Below, in pieces: positions 22,818 through 34,151 of a stretch of DNA of 64,000 nt. Location: the NCBI RefSeq assembly GCF_036884655.1, contig NC_088356.1:16339501-16403500 (forward strand), in the 5' to 3' direction. How positions within the stretch are numbered: position 1 is the stretch's first letter; each line of letters opens with the position of its first letter. Source of the stretch: Musa acuminata AAA Group. Lineage: Eukaryota > Streptophyta > Magnoliopsida > Zingiberales > Musaceae. A program made the position numbers and the translations under genes. The notes under the pieces were generated by a model, which made no database searches, was not told the DNA's origin, and saw only the letters and a program-made list of their open reading frames with translations.

Positions 22818-25160
22818 TGTTAGGATCGAGAGCACTAAGAGGGGGAGGTGAATTAGTGCAGCGGATATCTTTTAGCGATTAAAAACAAAAGCTGCGTTCG
22901 TTCGATAAAAATCAGTTTTGAAGCAAAAGCCGACTCAAAGATAACTTATGACTAAGTGCAGTTTACGTCTAAACGTAGTTTACGTCTAAACACAATTTAC
23001 GTTTAAATGCAGTTTGCGTCTAAACGCAGTTTTACGTCTAAACGCAGATTTACGTCTAAACGTAGATTTACGTCTAACGCAGATTTACGTCCAAACTCAG
23101 TTTACGTCTAAAACGCAGTTTTACGTTTAAACGTAGTTTACGTCTAAACGCAGTTTTACGTCTAAAACGTAGATTTACGCCTAAACACAGATTTACGTCT
23201 AAACGCAGTTTGCGTCTAAACGCAGTTTGCGTCTAAGCGCAGTTTGCGTCTAAACACAGTTTGCGTCTAAGCGCAGTTTACGTCTAAACGCAGTTTGCGT
23301 CTAAATGAAATCAAGACGTAAACGTAAACTACACAGAACCTTGTTCGTAAAAGCGCAGAAGACAGTTTGCAGTTGTAAATGAAATCAAGACGTGAATGTA
23401 AACTGCACAGAACTCATTCGTAAAAGCGCAGAGAGACAGTTTGCAGTTTGTAGATGGAATCAAGACGTAAACGTAAACTGCACAGAATTCGTTCGTAAAA
23501 GCGCAGAGAGCAGTTTGCAGTTTGTAAATGGAATTAAGATGTGAACGTAAACTGCACAGAACTCGTTCGTAAAAGCGCAGAGAGCAGTAGCTATGTAGGA
23601 GGTTTGCAGTAATGATAAAGTGCTCAAAATAAACGCAAACCAGAGATTTAGAGTGGTTCGGTCAGTCTTGACCTACTCCACTTTTGGCTTCCTCCACCGG
23701 CGAGGTCACCGACGTCAACTAGGAGCCTTCCTTCAATAGGCGAAGGCCAACTACCCTCTTACAGATTCACTCCTTTTGACGGGCTCAGGAGACAACCCTT
23801 ACAAATGTTTTCTTTCCTCTCTTTACAACTCAAACTTGAAGAACAGAAGGAGGAGGAAAACTAGTAGTTTTGAGCTCTAAGAACCACTGAAAAGATCAAG
23901 ATTTCGGCTTGAGTTCTTGCTGTCTCAGTGCTGAATGGGTGGGGTATTTATAGGCCCCAACCCAATTCAAATTTGGAGCTCAAAACGATCAAATCCCGGA
24001 ATTCTAGGATCAGGCGGTTGCACCTCCTGACTGGAGAGGTTGCACCGCCTGGCAGAGCTCGAAGACCGAGCTCAGGCGGTGCCACCTCTCTGCCAGGGAG
24101 GTTGCACCGCCCAGTCTTGCTCGAAGACTGAGCTCAGGCAGTGCCACCTCTCTGTCAGGGAGGTTGCACCGCCCAGTCTTGCTCGAAGACTAAGCTCAGG
24201 CGGTGCCACCTCCCGGCTGGAGAGGTTGCACCGCCCAGTCTCGCTGGGAGGCTTAGCCCAGGCGGTGCCACCTCCTGGCCTAGGCGGTTGCACCTCCTGG
24301 CACTATTCCAAATCACTGGTTGGGCTCCAAACTTGGCCCAAACCAGTCCGAATTCGGGCCCAATTGGCCCAAGATTAAGTTAATGGGATCACCTCCCATT
24401 TTCCAACTTAATCAACGTGCTAACTACGATTAGATCTAAGACAATTTCTGCAGCTTTGCTTCGGTGCGTCAATCGCTTCTTCCGCCGAGTTTCCGGCGAA
24501 CTTCCGTCGATCATCCGATGAACCCTCGGTGATGCTCCTACGGACTTCCGACAAACTCCTGGACTTTGCGACGATCCACTTGGCAAGTTCCGACGAGCTT
24601 CGCTTGGCAAGCTTCTGGACTTCTCGGATCTGTTCTCGCAGAACCTCCGACGACCGTCCGAACTTCCGTCGAACTCTCGAACTCCCAATGTGATCATGAA
24701 CTTGACTCCGGCGCAACTCCTGCTGCTTGTCTTTCTTTCATCATAGTTAATCCTGCACACACAAAAACAAAAACTTCGATCGAGACAATTAATCCTAAGC
24801 AATTAATCAAGTTGTCCGGCATGTCATTGGTCCCTCGACGCTTCGTCCGATTCTTCGACGCATTGTCCTTTCCTGCAGCCTATTGCCCAATCGGCCAGTT
24901 GACTCCGCAACTCCGATATCCTTGGCACAATACCCGCTCTTCTTGGCCCGATGCCCGAGTCCACGACCCGAAGCCTTCTGTCGATACGTCGACCGATCCA
25001 CCGGCCCGACGTCCAATCTTCTGACATGTTCCTCCGGCACAACATGATGTTCCTGCTTTAATTGTCTCATCCTGATCGAAGAACCCTGCGTCACTCAAAA
25101 CACAGATTAAATCATAAACATATATCAAGGAGTTTCATCATCAAAATACGAGATTCAACA
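22818..25160 (-). repeat. Element K 3' LTR (2343 bp)
   Basis: It runs from TGTTAGGATCGAGAGCAC to GAGATTCAACA. It contains the 17-bp array (about 22960-23315), four roughly 60-bp units (to about 23600), a minus-strand TATA box at 23945-23952 and the GC minisatellite (about 24010-24300). It carries one more 62-bp GC unit than the 5' LTR. Confidence 0.9.
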
Positions 25161-25178
25161 ATCTCCCCCTTTTTGATG
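25161..25178 (-). other. Element K polypurine tract
   Basis: The plus strand reads ATCTCCCCCTTTTTGATG directly after the LTR end, identical to the E1 tract at 5915. Confidence 0.8.
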
Positions 25179-27501
25179 ATGACAACTACTTGATGATGGA
25201 GTTAAACTTAACTCCCGGAGTTGAAACAAACTCCCCCTATCAATATACCTTATTGATAGAAACTCTTAGATTCAAAAATCTAAGCAACATGTCATCATAA
25301 TCGGAGTTAACCTTAACTCCCAGAGTTTAAACAAACTCCCCCTATCAATATGCCATATTGATAGAACCTTGAATTCAAACTGAATTCAAGTCATTGCAAT
25401 ATTCATCATGAATACTTGCAACACGTCAACATGAACATATGCATAAACTTATGCATCACATGTCATGTCATCAACATACTTCTCCCCCTTTGTCATCAAC
25501 AAAAAGGAGAAGTATCACAATCAAGTGTTTGTGATATTGGTTCAACTTATTGCATGAAAAACATATTATCAAGTTTTATCATCATGCAATTTTGCTAGAA
25601 AATATAGCAAGTTTTGAATCATGCTTAGAATATTCAAGCTATCAAGTTTTAGATATGCAAGTTTTATAGCATACAAGATAGCACTTGGTATGAAAATTAG
25701 AGATGTTCAAGTTAGCAAGTTCTATATCATGCAAGCTAGCAAATTAGAGATGTTCAAGAAGGCAACTCTTGCTTCTTGAAATATGCAAATTTGTCAAGTT
25801 TTGCTAGATGTGCAAGTTAGCATTTTTGCCTCTTGAGATAGGCAAGATAGCACATATGCTTCTTTTGAGATAGCAACTTTTCGCTTCTCTTTAGACTACA
25901 AGCTAGCAATTTTTACGATATACAAGTTTCGCACTATACAGGCTAGCAAAAATTTCGAAAGCAAATGCAAGATAACTTTCTTGTGTAGGCTCATGATTAT
26001 TGCTTCCTATTGTAATGTGCAGGTTGCAAGTCTTGCTTCTTGAGATATTCAAGATGGTGATGTTCAAGAAGACAACTTTTGCTTCTTGAAATAAGCAAGT
26101 TAGCAATCTTTGCTACTTAAGATAGGCAAGCTAGCAATCAAGTTTTTGCATCTTCTTGACTTGTGCAAGCTAGCTATCTCCCCCTTTGTCATTGTCAAAA
26201 AGAAAGGAAGAATACAGTTTTGTAGTTCTTTTTCCTTTTACAACGATTTCAAAATCATGACAAAGGATGAATAATCAAGTTATGAATGTCAAGACAATTT
26301 TTCATCATGAATATTTTATCATTGCATTATCATAAGTTGAAGTATTACATGCATAATATCATATCATCATTCATAATTACATTAATGTTTCAATATAGCA
26401 ATTTCTTCTCAAAATGTGTAACTTAGCACTCATCATGATTTACATCATATGCAATACATCACATCATAATTAGAAAGCACAAGTATTGCATGCATAATTG
26501 CAAATCATAAATGTTTCATATCATGATGGTATCAATTTTGTCAAATTATATCCTACCATGCATGATCAATAACTCCTCATTTGTATTTCATGCATTATTT
26601 CATTTCATCTCATAAGGAATATCAAGAAAAGTTATTGGATGAGGAGATAAATATTTTATGAATACACGGAATTGTATAAAAATCATATCATAAGTGTTTC
26701 GTGTATTCATATTATCACATGAAGCATATTATCATTTTTGAGATTCATAACATGAATAATGTTATTACTATTTCATCAAAATCAATTTCGAGATTCACAC
26801 AATATCATGAAATCATTAATCTCGATAAGATGGGAAAAGCATTTTCTTTTTAAGTGATTCTTTTAACACATCATAAAAAAAACTCATTCATAACTCAAGT
26901 GATTTACAAGATATCATAAATGAATTTATCACTTGTATTTCATCAAAATCGAGAACTCTAGAGATAGAAAATGATTGAAGCATTAATGCATGATTCATAT
27001 TTAAAGTGTATCTTATGTCGTAAATACGAATCAAGCTTTTGTCAAATCTGAAATCATCCTCAAAATTACGTTCAATAAATTCATGTATGACAAGCATAGA
27101 TTTATTAAAAAATCAATAAGATAGAGGATTACATTTCAAGTGTTCATCAATTGTAGCATTTCATCATATGGTAAGATATCAATGCGTAAAAGTGTGAAGC
27201 AAGATTTTGTTTGATATCTTGATACAGGGCATGATGTACACATTTCGAATATTTTAGCAAGTGTAGCATTGCATCACATGGTAAGATATCAGCTCGTATG
27301 ATGCAAATTTTTGTTTGATATCTTGATACAGGGCATATAGCAATGATAGCAATCATATCAACATCAGTAATAGCAACCATATCATTATCAGTAATAGCAA
27401 CCATATCATTATTTCATATTTTTGCATTTACATTATTAAATTATTAAAAATATAATTTTCAAGAAAATTTAAAGAAAAAGAAAAATGCATCATGAAGAAC
27501 A
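25179..27501 (-). other. Element K AT-rich 3' spacer
   Basis: About 2.3 kb of AT-rich sequence has no convincing gene. PPT-like motifs recur near 25480-25500 and 26175-26195, and AACTCCCCCTATCAATA occurs twice (about 25228 and 25338). Between 25590 and 26160 short CAAGCTAGCAA / GATAGCAAC motifs recur many times. The spacer places gag directly beside the region where pol should be. Confidence 0.65.
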
Positions 27502-28416
27502 TCACGTAATTTCGAAGTAAATTAAAGGCATTTTGATTACCTTAGCGTCGAAAGGCGTAAAGGCGTAGTTTGCCACCTCGCCTTTGTTGATTTTCTCCTC
27601 GTCTTCGGAGGAGCTCGATTCATCCCAGTTTTTGTTCTTCTTCTTGCGTTCAAAGCAAGTAGTTCCGTTCTTTTTACTTTTTAATTTTTGTTTCATTTGT
27701 AGTTTAAGTTCACCATCACTTGAGCTTATGCTCGAGTGGTCTTCAAATGTTCTATGTCCCAAATCCTTCCTGTTCTTTGGAAGGTGGTTCTCAAGTTCTT
27801 CACGTGCATTGCACGTCATTTCATATGTGATCAATGAACCAATTAGTTCTTCAAGTGGAAATTGGTTCAAGTTTTTCGATTCTTGAATAGCAGTTACTTT
27901 TGAATCCCAAGTTTTAGAAAGTGAGCGCAAAACTTTGTTAACGAGTTCAAAATCCGAAAAGCTTTTACCAAGTGATTTTAAACCATTGACGACATCCGTA
28001 AAACGGGTGTACATGTCAACAACGGTTTCGCTTGGTTTCATATGAAAAAGCTCGAAATCATGCAGTAAAATATTAACTTTCGAGTCTTTGACTCTACTAG
28101 TTCCCTCGTGCGTGATTTCAAGTGTTCGCCAAATGTCAAAAGCTGTTTCGCACGTAGAAATCCGATTGAACTCATTTTTGTCCAAAGCACAAAATAAGGC
28201 ATTCATAGCCTTTGCGTTTAAAGAGAAATACTTCTTCTCCAAATCCGACAATTCGTTCGTCGGTTTAGAGGGAAGTTGAAAACCGTTTTCAACGATATTC
28301 CATAAATCCAGATTTAGAGAAATCAAGAAAACTCTCATTCGAGTTTTCCAATAAGTGTAGTCCAATCCGTTAAAGAACGGTGGACGAAAGACCGAAAAGC
28401 CCTCTTGAAGAGCCAT
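27502..28416 (-). CDS. Intact Copia Gag lacking the zinc knuckle (element K)
   Basis: The 304-residue frame starts MALQEGFSVFRPPFFNGLDY. It contains the Copia UBN2-type gag core: YWKTRMRVFLISLNLDLWN (residues about 22-40), ALFCALDKNEFNR (about 73-85), HMKPSETVVDMYTRFTDVVN (about 124-143) and LEELIGSLITYEMTC (about 192-206). Gag assembles the cytoplasmic virus-like particle. The CYECxxxGHxxxxC knuckle of related gags (10610 and 62970) is absent: the Lys-rich region runs via TTCFERKKKNKNWDESSSSE straight into the acidic tail. The frame is unbroken although the copy has no pol. The start lies 36 bases from the PBS, which suits a gag start. Confidence 0.85.
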   Translation of the reverse strand: MALQEGFSVFRPPFFNGLDYTYWKTRMRVFLISLNLDLWNIVENGFQLPSKPTNELSDLEKKYFSLNAKAMNALFCALDKNEFNRISTCETAFDIWRTLEITHEGTSRVKDSKVNILLHDFELFHMKPSETVVDMYTRFTDVVNGLKSLGKSFSDFELVNKVLRSLSKTWDSKVTAIQESKNLNQFPLEELIGSLITYEMTCNAREELENHLPKNRKDLGHRTFEDHSSISSSDGELKLQMKQKLKSKKNGTTCFERKKKNKNWDESSSSEDEEKINKGEVANYAFTPFDAKVIKMPLIYFEIT

Positions 28417-28452
28417 TTCTCTCGGGTGTAAATCCGAAATGAGAAATACCCC

Positions 28453-28464
28453 GCTCTGATACCA
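28453..28464 (-). other. Element K primer binding site
   Basis: The plus strand GCTCTGATACCA is the complement of TGGTATCAGAGC (initiator Met-tRNA 3' end), two bases from the LTR. Confidence 0.85.
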
Positions 28465-28466
28465 AT

Positions 28467-30748
28467 TGTTAGGATCGAGAGCACTAAGAGGGGGGAGTGA
28501 ATTAGTGCAGCGGATATCTTTTAGCGATTAAAAACAAAAGCTGCGTTCGTTCGATAAAAATCAGTTTTGAAGCAAAAGCCGACTCAAAGATAACTTATGA
28601 CTAAGTGCAGTTTACGTCTAAACGTAGTTTACGTCTAAACACAATTTACGTTTAAATGCAGTTTGCGTCTAAACGCAGTTTTACGTCTAAACGCAGATTT
28701 ACGTCTAAACGTAGATTTACGTCTAAACGCAGATTTACGTCCAAACTCAGTTTACGTCTAAAACGTAGTTTTACGTTTAAACGTAGTTTACGTCTAAACG
28801 CAGTTTTACGTCTAAAACGCAGATTTACGTCTAAACGCAGATTTACGTCTAAACGCAGTTTGCGTCTAAACGCAGTTTGCGTCTAAGCGCAGTTTACGTC
28901 TAAACACAGTTTGCGTCTAAGCGTAGTTTACGTCTAAACGCAGTTTGCGTCTAAATGAAATCAAGACGTAAACGTAAACTACACAGAACCTTGTTCGTAA
29001 AAGCGCAGAAGACAGTTTGCAGTTGTAAATGAAATCAAGACGTGAACGTAAACTGCACAGAACTCATTCGTAAAAGCGCAGAGAGACAGTTTGCAGTTTG
29101 TAGATGGAATCAAGACGTAAACGTAAACTGCACAGAATTCGTTCGTAAAAGCGCAGAGAGCAGAGTGCAGTTTGTAAATGGAATTAAGATGTGAACGTAA
29201 ACTGCACAGAACTCGTTCGTAAAAGCGCAGAGAGCAGTAGCTATGTAGGAGGTTTGCAGTAATGATAAAGTGCTCAAAATAAACGCAAACCAGAGATTTA
29301 GAGTGGTTCGGTCAGTCTTGACCTACTCCACTTTTGGCTTCCTCCACCGGCGAGGTCACCGACGTCAACTAGGAGCCTTCCTTCAATAGGCGAAGGCCAA
29401 CTACCCTCTTACAGATTCACTCCTTTTGACGGGCTCAGGAGACAACCCTTACAAATGTTTTCTTTCCTCTCTTTACAACTCAAACTTGAAGAACAGAAGG
29501 AGGAGGAAAACTAGCAGTTTTGAGCTCTAAGAACCACTGAAAAGATCAAGATTTCGGCTTGAGTTCTTGCTGTCTCAGTGCTGAATGGGTGGGGTATTTA
29601 TAGGCCCCAACCCAATTCAAATTTGGAGCTCAAAACGATCAAATCCCGGAATTTCGGGATCAGGCGGTTGCACCTCCTGACTGGAGAGGTTGCACCGCCT
29701 GGCAGAGCTCGAAGACCGAGCTCAAGCGGTGCCACCTCTCTGCCAGGGAGGTTGCACCGCCCAGTCTTGCTCGAAGACTGAGCTCAGGCGATGCCACCTC
29801 CCGGCTGGAGAGGTTGCACCGCCCAGTCTCGCTGGGAGGCTTAGCCCAGGCGGTGCCACCTCCTGGCCTAGGCGGTTGCACCTCCTGGCACTATTCCAGA
29901 TCACTGGTTGGGCTCCAAACTTGGCCCAAACCAGTCCGAATTCGGGCCCAATTGGCCCAAGATTAAGTTAATGGGATCACCTCCCATTTTCCAACTTAAT
30001 CAACGTGCTAACTACGATTAGATCTAAGACAATTTCTGCAGCTTTGCTTCGGTGCGTCAATCGCTTCTTCCGCCGAGTTTCCGGCGAACTTCCGTCGATC
30101 ATCCGATGAACCCTCGGTGATGCTCCTGCGAACTTCCGGCAAACTCCTGGACTTTGCGACGATCCACTTGGCAAGTTCCGACGAGCTTCGCTTGGCAAGC
30201 TTCTGGACTTCTCGGATCTGTTCTCGCAGAACCTCCGACGACCGTCCGAACTTCCGTCGAACTCTCGAACTCCCAATGTGATCATGAACTTGACTCCGGC
30301 GCAACTCCTGCTGCTTGTCTTTCTTTCATCGTAGTTAATCCTGCACACACAAAAACAAAAACTTCGATCGAGACAATTAATCCTAAGCAATTAATCAAGT
30401 TGTCCGGCATGTCATTGGTCCCTCGACGCTTCGTCCGATTCTTCGGCGCATCGTCCTTTCCTGCAGCCTATTGCCCAATCGGCCAGTTGACTCCGCAACT
30501 CCGATATCCTTGGCACAATACCCGCTCTTCTTGGCCCGATGCCCGAGTCCACGACCCAAAGCCTTCTGTCAATACGTCGACCGATCCACCGGCCCGACGT
30601 CCAATCTTCTGACATGTTCCTCCGGCACAACATGATGTTCCTGCTTTAATTGTCTCATCCTGATCGAAGCACCCTGCGTCACTCAAAACGCAGATTAAAT
30701 CATAAACATATATCAAGGAGTTTCATCATCAAAATACGAGATTCAACA
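28467..30748 (-). repeat. Element K 5' LTR (2282 bp)
   Basis: It is the same sequence as 22818-25160 apart from one missing roughly 62-bp minisatellite unit and scattered substitutions. TATA (minus) is at 29595-29602, just upstream in transcription of the 17-bp array at 28605-28965. Confidence 0.9.
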
Positions 30749-31889
30749 ATTCGAGAGTTCGACGGAAGTCCGAAGGTTCGTCGGGAATGCTGCCGGAACT
30801 AGCCGAGAATGAGTAGGGAGCTTGCCGAAGGGTTTTTCGGAAGCTCGCCGGAAGGTTCGTTGGAAGTTCGCGGAGCTCACCGAGAAAGATCGGAGCTTAC
30901 CGAAGAAGCTCGTTAGAACTCGCCAAGATCAAATCGTGAAGTCTAGGAGCTTGCCGGGAGTCCGCAGAATGGTTTCCGAGAGTTTATCAGAAGACCGTCG
31001 GAAGTTCGCCGGAAGCTCGCCGGAAGAAGTCTTGACTTACGGACTTTGTAATAGCTTAGAAAATGTCTTTAAATTCGTAGTTAGCACATTAATTAGGGTT
31101 AGGATTAGGTGTTAATCCTATAACCCAAGTAGGGGCCAATTGGGCCTGAGTTCGGACTAGTTTGGGCCAAGTTTGGAGCCCAACCAGTGAGCTGAATTGG
31201 CCTAGGCGGTGGCACCGCCTAGGCTGGGCGGTGACACCTCCTGGGCTAGGCGGTTGCACCGCCCAGCACCCGAGCGCTGGGCGGTGGCACCGCCAACATC
31301 AGGAACATAAGAGAATTCAAATTTTTGGAGCCCAAATTTGAATCCTCTTGAGGCCTATAAATACCCCTCAAGTCTCAGCTGAGAATACAACTTTTTGAGC
31401 AGCAATTGTTTGAGAGAAAAGTCTTAGAAAAGTCTTTGCTAGTCTTGTTTTCAATTTGCTAGTGTTCACCTCCTTCTTTCTTGCTGAAAATCTGTAAGAG
31501 AGTGAACCGCTTGTAAAAAGTTGTAAGAGGGGTATTTGCCCTTCCATTTCAAGAGATTTGCTAGTGGAAGGTGGGAGCCTCATCGAAGAGGGGCCTCGCA
31601 AGTGGATGTAGGTCATTTGACCGAACCACTGTAAAATCGGCGTGATTTCTGGTTTGCATTTACTTATTGTCATTTACATTACTACAAACCATTTGCACTT
31701 TAATGCTCTACTTCTTTGTCTCCGTCTTACTTATCTCTTCAAGCTAAAACACAATCGAAACGGTTTCAAACGAAAACATTACTTTTATCGTACGAAGTAT
31801 TCGAAAGTGTTTAAATCGTCAAAAGTTTATCACACTTTACCGCTGCACTAATTCACCCCCCCCCTCTTAGTGCCGCTCCGATCCTAACA
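30749..31889 (+). repeat. Solo LTR I, right piece
   Basis: It resumes with ATTCGAGAGTTCGACGG, which continues the left piece exactly as in LTR H, and ends CCGATCCTAACA. TATA is at 31356-31363. It is followed by TCACA (31890-31894), matching 22356-22360. Without element K the LTR would be about 1.6 kb. Confidence 0.88.
31356..31363 (+). promoter_or_regulatory. LTR I TATA box facing CHLD
   Basis: TATAAATA in AGGCCTATAAATACCCCTC is the last plus-oriented LTR promoter before the CHLD start codon, about 2.8 kb upstream. Any read-through would be sense to CHLD. Activity is not shown. Confidence 0.5.
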
Positions 31890-31894
31890 TCACA

Positions 31895-32789
31895 CACATA
31901 CATATTTAATATATATATGTCTACATCGCATACAAATATATATACATATCTAGTAAATATACAAGAAATTACACATCATATGAGCAATCATACTAGATGA
32001 TCATAGACCATACCATAATGTAATTAAGCTCGAGCCAATGGGCCCAATCACTCACATTATGATCTATGTGTGCTTCGGTATATCTCCATTGATTATGATC
32101 GTCCATCTCATCCTTGTCGGTTCCATCAATATCTCGGCGCATCTCCATATGTCGTGATCGTCTGTTTTGACCTCGTGGGTCTACTATCACCTCTATGCTT
32201 TCGTTGCACCTCCTTATATAATTACAATATAATCATAAGCATGCAAGCCCGACAATAAATGAGAAAAAAAAAATAAAGACTCGTAGGCCCCAATAATAAT
32301 AATAATCATAATACACATACATCCCATTACATGATCTATGATCATCTATACACATCACATGTATACATCATCATGTAAGACTACTAGATAATAATAATAA
32401 TCATTAATTAAATTATTTAATTAATTATTTTGTAGCCCTTTGGGATACCCTACCTTAGGGTGCCTCATGCGGTTAGGAAACCCTGGTTGTAGGACTGCCT
32501 TGGGCGGTTAGAGATCCTTGGCCCCTAAGGTTATCTATGTAGCTAGGAAACCCTAGCTACAGGGTTAGCATGGGCGGCCAGGAAACCTAGGTTGCCAACT
32601 TGCCCCATGCAGCCAAGAGTCTTGGCCACCAAGGTAACCCCTACGACCAAGAAACCCTAGTAGCCAGGGGTGCCCCTAGTAGCTAGGAAACTTTGCTACA
32701 AGGGTTGCCACCCCATGGTCGAGAGCTCCTTGTAGCTTTTAGCTAGGCCGAGAGCAGCAAGGTGGTGCTCTCAACCAAGGCTGCATGCT
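31895..32789. other. AT-rich then short-repeat region, no gene seen
   Basis: 31895-32430 is AT-rich with runs of ATA and AATAAT and no coding signature. 32440-32760 contains repeated short palindromic units such as GTAGCTAGGAAACCCTAGCTAC and GGTTAGGAAACCC. It may be part of the older Copia E3 (LTR or leader), but no boundary is clear. Confidence 0.4.
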
Positions 32790-33127
32790 ACCTTTGTCCG
32801 AACCTTTGATGCATCATTCTATCCTTTGGTGTACTGCCCGATCCATCGGTATTTTGACCTCCCACAACATCCGATCTTCCAAGCGCAATGCCCGATCCTT
32901 CTGGCTCAATGCTTGAACTCATGGCATGAAGTCTATCTTCCGATACGTCGACCAATCCTCTGGCCCAACATCCAATATATGATATGATGCTCTTAAGCCT
33001 AAAGTCTGATTCTTCCTACTTCAATCAATTTATTTTTGTATGATCAAAATTAGTCCTGCATCACTCAAATGCTTATTAGATCATAACTTTATCAATTGAT
33101 TTCATCATCAAAATCTAAGATTCAATA
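32790..33127 (-). repeat. Truncated, diverged Sirevirus-like LTR end
   Basis: The sequence parallels 14330-14670 (GATACGTCGACCAATCC, CATCAAAATC) and ends AAGATTCAATA, a mutated GAGATTCAACA terminus. Only the U3-side roughly 340 bases remain. It is the LTR remnant closest to CHLD. Confidence 0.6.
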
Positions 33128-33839
33128 GTATTAATCAAATTGATTAACATGTATTTCTCAACACTATATTTCTCATTTGGGAGCAGAGACACTTATATCG
33201 ATTTTGACAATTAGTTTTATTCTTGGTTTGATACCTTTCAATACCAAGGAGATCGATATGCCTAGGTCACTCTTGGGTGATAAATGATTTTTTGTGGTTC
33301 ACTGATAAAGTTAGATATATCTTTCATTTTAGCCTTAAAAACTATGTAAGATAATTGTTTCTGTGTCTTGGGCATTTACTATAAGTTATATCTCTTTTGC
33401 TACCGGTTTTTGTTTGGAGGCATATCCATAGCGTTCCAAATAACAAATTGTTTTCGTAAAATTGACCAAGCCTTTCGATTCTTCTCTCTTTATAACTTTG
33501 TATTATATGGAACTCTTGACTGCACCCAATTAATAACAATTAAGTATCCCTATAAAGAATGGTTTTTCGATATTATATCCATTTAAAACCCGAACATTAT
33601 ATTCCTATTCTAAAAGTTTTTACATTCAATCCATCAAGAAAACTTTTTTTTTTGTTGATCAACTGGAAATTTTGTTTTTAATAAACCTATTTTATTAATA
33701 ACATTATGTGGATGAAAATAAGAAACGTATCCTTAGACCAAAAATAAAACAAAAAGGATCAAATAAGCAACAAATCCAAAGAAAGTGAATAAGAATAAAA
33801 GATGACAGAACGAAGAAATAAATCAAAAAGTAAATGATC
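33128..33839. other. Unassigned sequence upstream of CHLD
   Basis: No repeat boundary or recognisable protein is seen. Short open frames at 33342-33586 on both strands have no identifiable domain. 33700-33840 is A-rich. Confidence 0.4.
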
Positions 33840-34151
33840 TGTTTTTTGTTTTATTTTATATATAACATATAATATTTTATAAATCGTATTAAACTTGCGA
33901 TCCGAACCGGACGATTGATCCGCCGGCCCATCTCCGAGGCGATTCGGGTCGATGAAACGGTTCTGTTATGACTCGGCTCGAAGGGAACGATTCTATTTTT
34001 CGTCCGTGACGTGTTGTGCTGCCATTGGTCACGAAGAGCTAAAAGAGAGTTGCCCGGGAAAAGGCGACCGAGGCTGCGAGAGAACAAACCAAGATAAGAG
34101 GAGGCTGATAACAGTGACTCATTCGGCCATTCTATCTAGCAGAGCTCACAA
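33840..34151 (+). promoter_or_regulatory. Putative CHLD promoter and 5' leader
   Basis: An AT-rich block with TATATATAAC (about 33855-33864) is followed by GC-richer sequence. That holds a bZIP/G-box-like TGACGTG (34007-34013), a CCATTGG (34022-34028), an I-box GATAAG (34093-34098) and another GATAA (34107-34111). GATA/I-box motifs are common in light-regulated plant genes, which fits chlorophyll synthesis. The transcription start is not known and the assignments are inference. Confidence 0.4.

Larger units (their letters stand above)
22818..30748 (-). mobile_element. Young gag-only Sirevirus-like element K
   Basis: It is a minus-strand element with two long LTRs: 3' LTR 22818-25160 and 5' LTR 28467-30748. 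It has a perfect Met-tRNA PBS (28453-28464) and PPT (25161-25178). Its internal region is only 3.3 kb, with an intact 304-codon gag frame but no protease, integrase, RT or RNase H. Flanks GTTCG (22813-22817) and ATTCG (30749-30753) form a 4/5 target duplication. The two LTRs are nearly identical by eye, differing by one roughly 62-bp minisatellite unit and scattered bases, so insertion is recent. It must rely on enzymes from related elements. Confidence 0.88.

Noticed and set aside
22960..23315. CRISPR-like array of short repeats
   Set aside because: There is no unique spacer between units; it is a degenerate direct tandem repeat inside a plant LTR.
24389..25128. Conserved open frames repeated at 24.4-25.1 kb and 30.0-30.7 kb
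   Set aside because: Both copies lie in the two LTRs of the same young element, so conservation is due to LTR duplication. Composition follows LTR motifs and frames overlap on both strands.
33342..33586. Possible organelle-derived or host ORFs upstream of CHLD
   Set aside because: Short overlapping frames on both strands with no motif I can identify. An organelle search would be needed before any claim.
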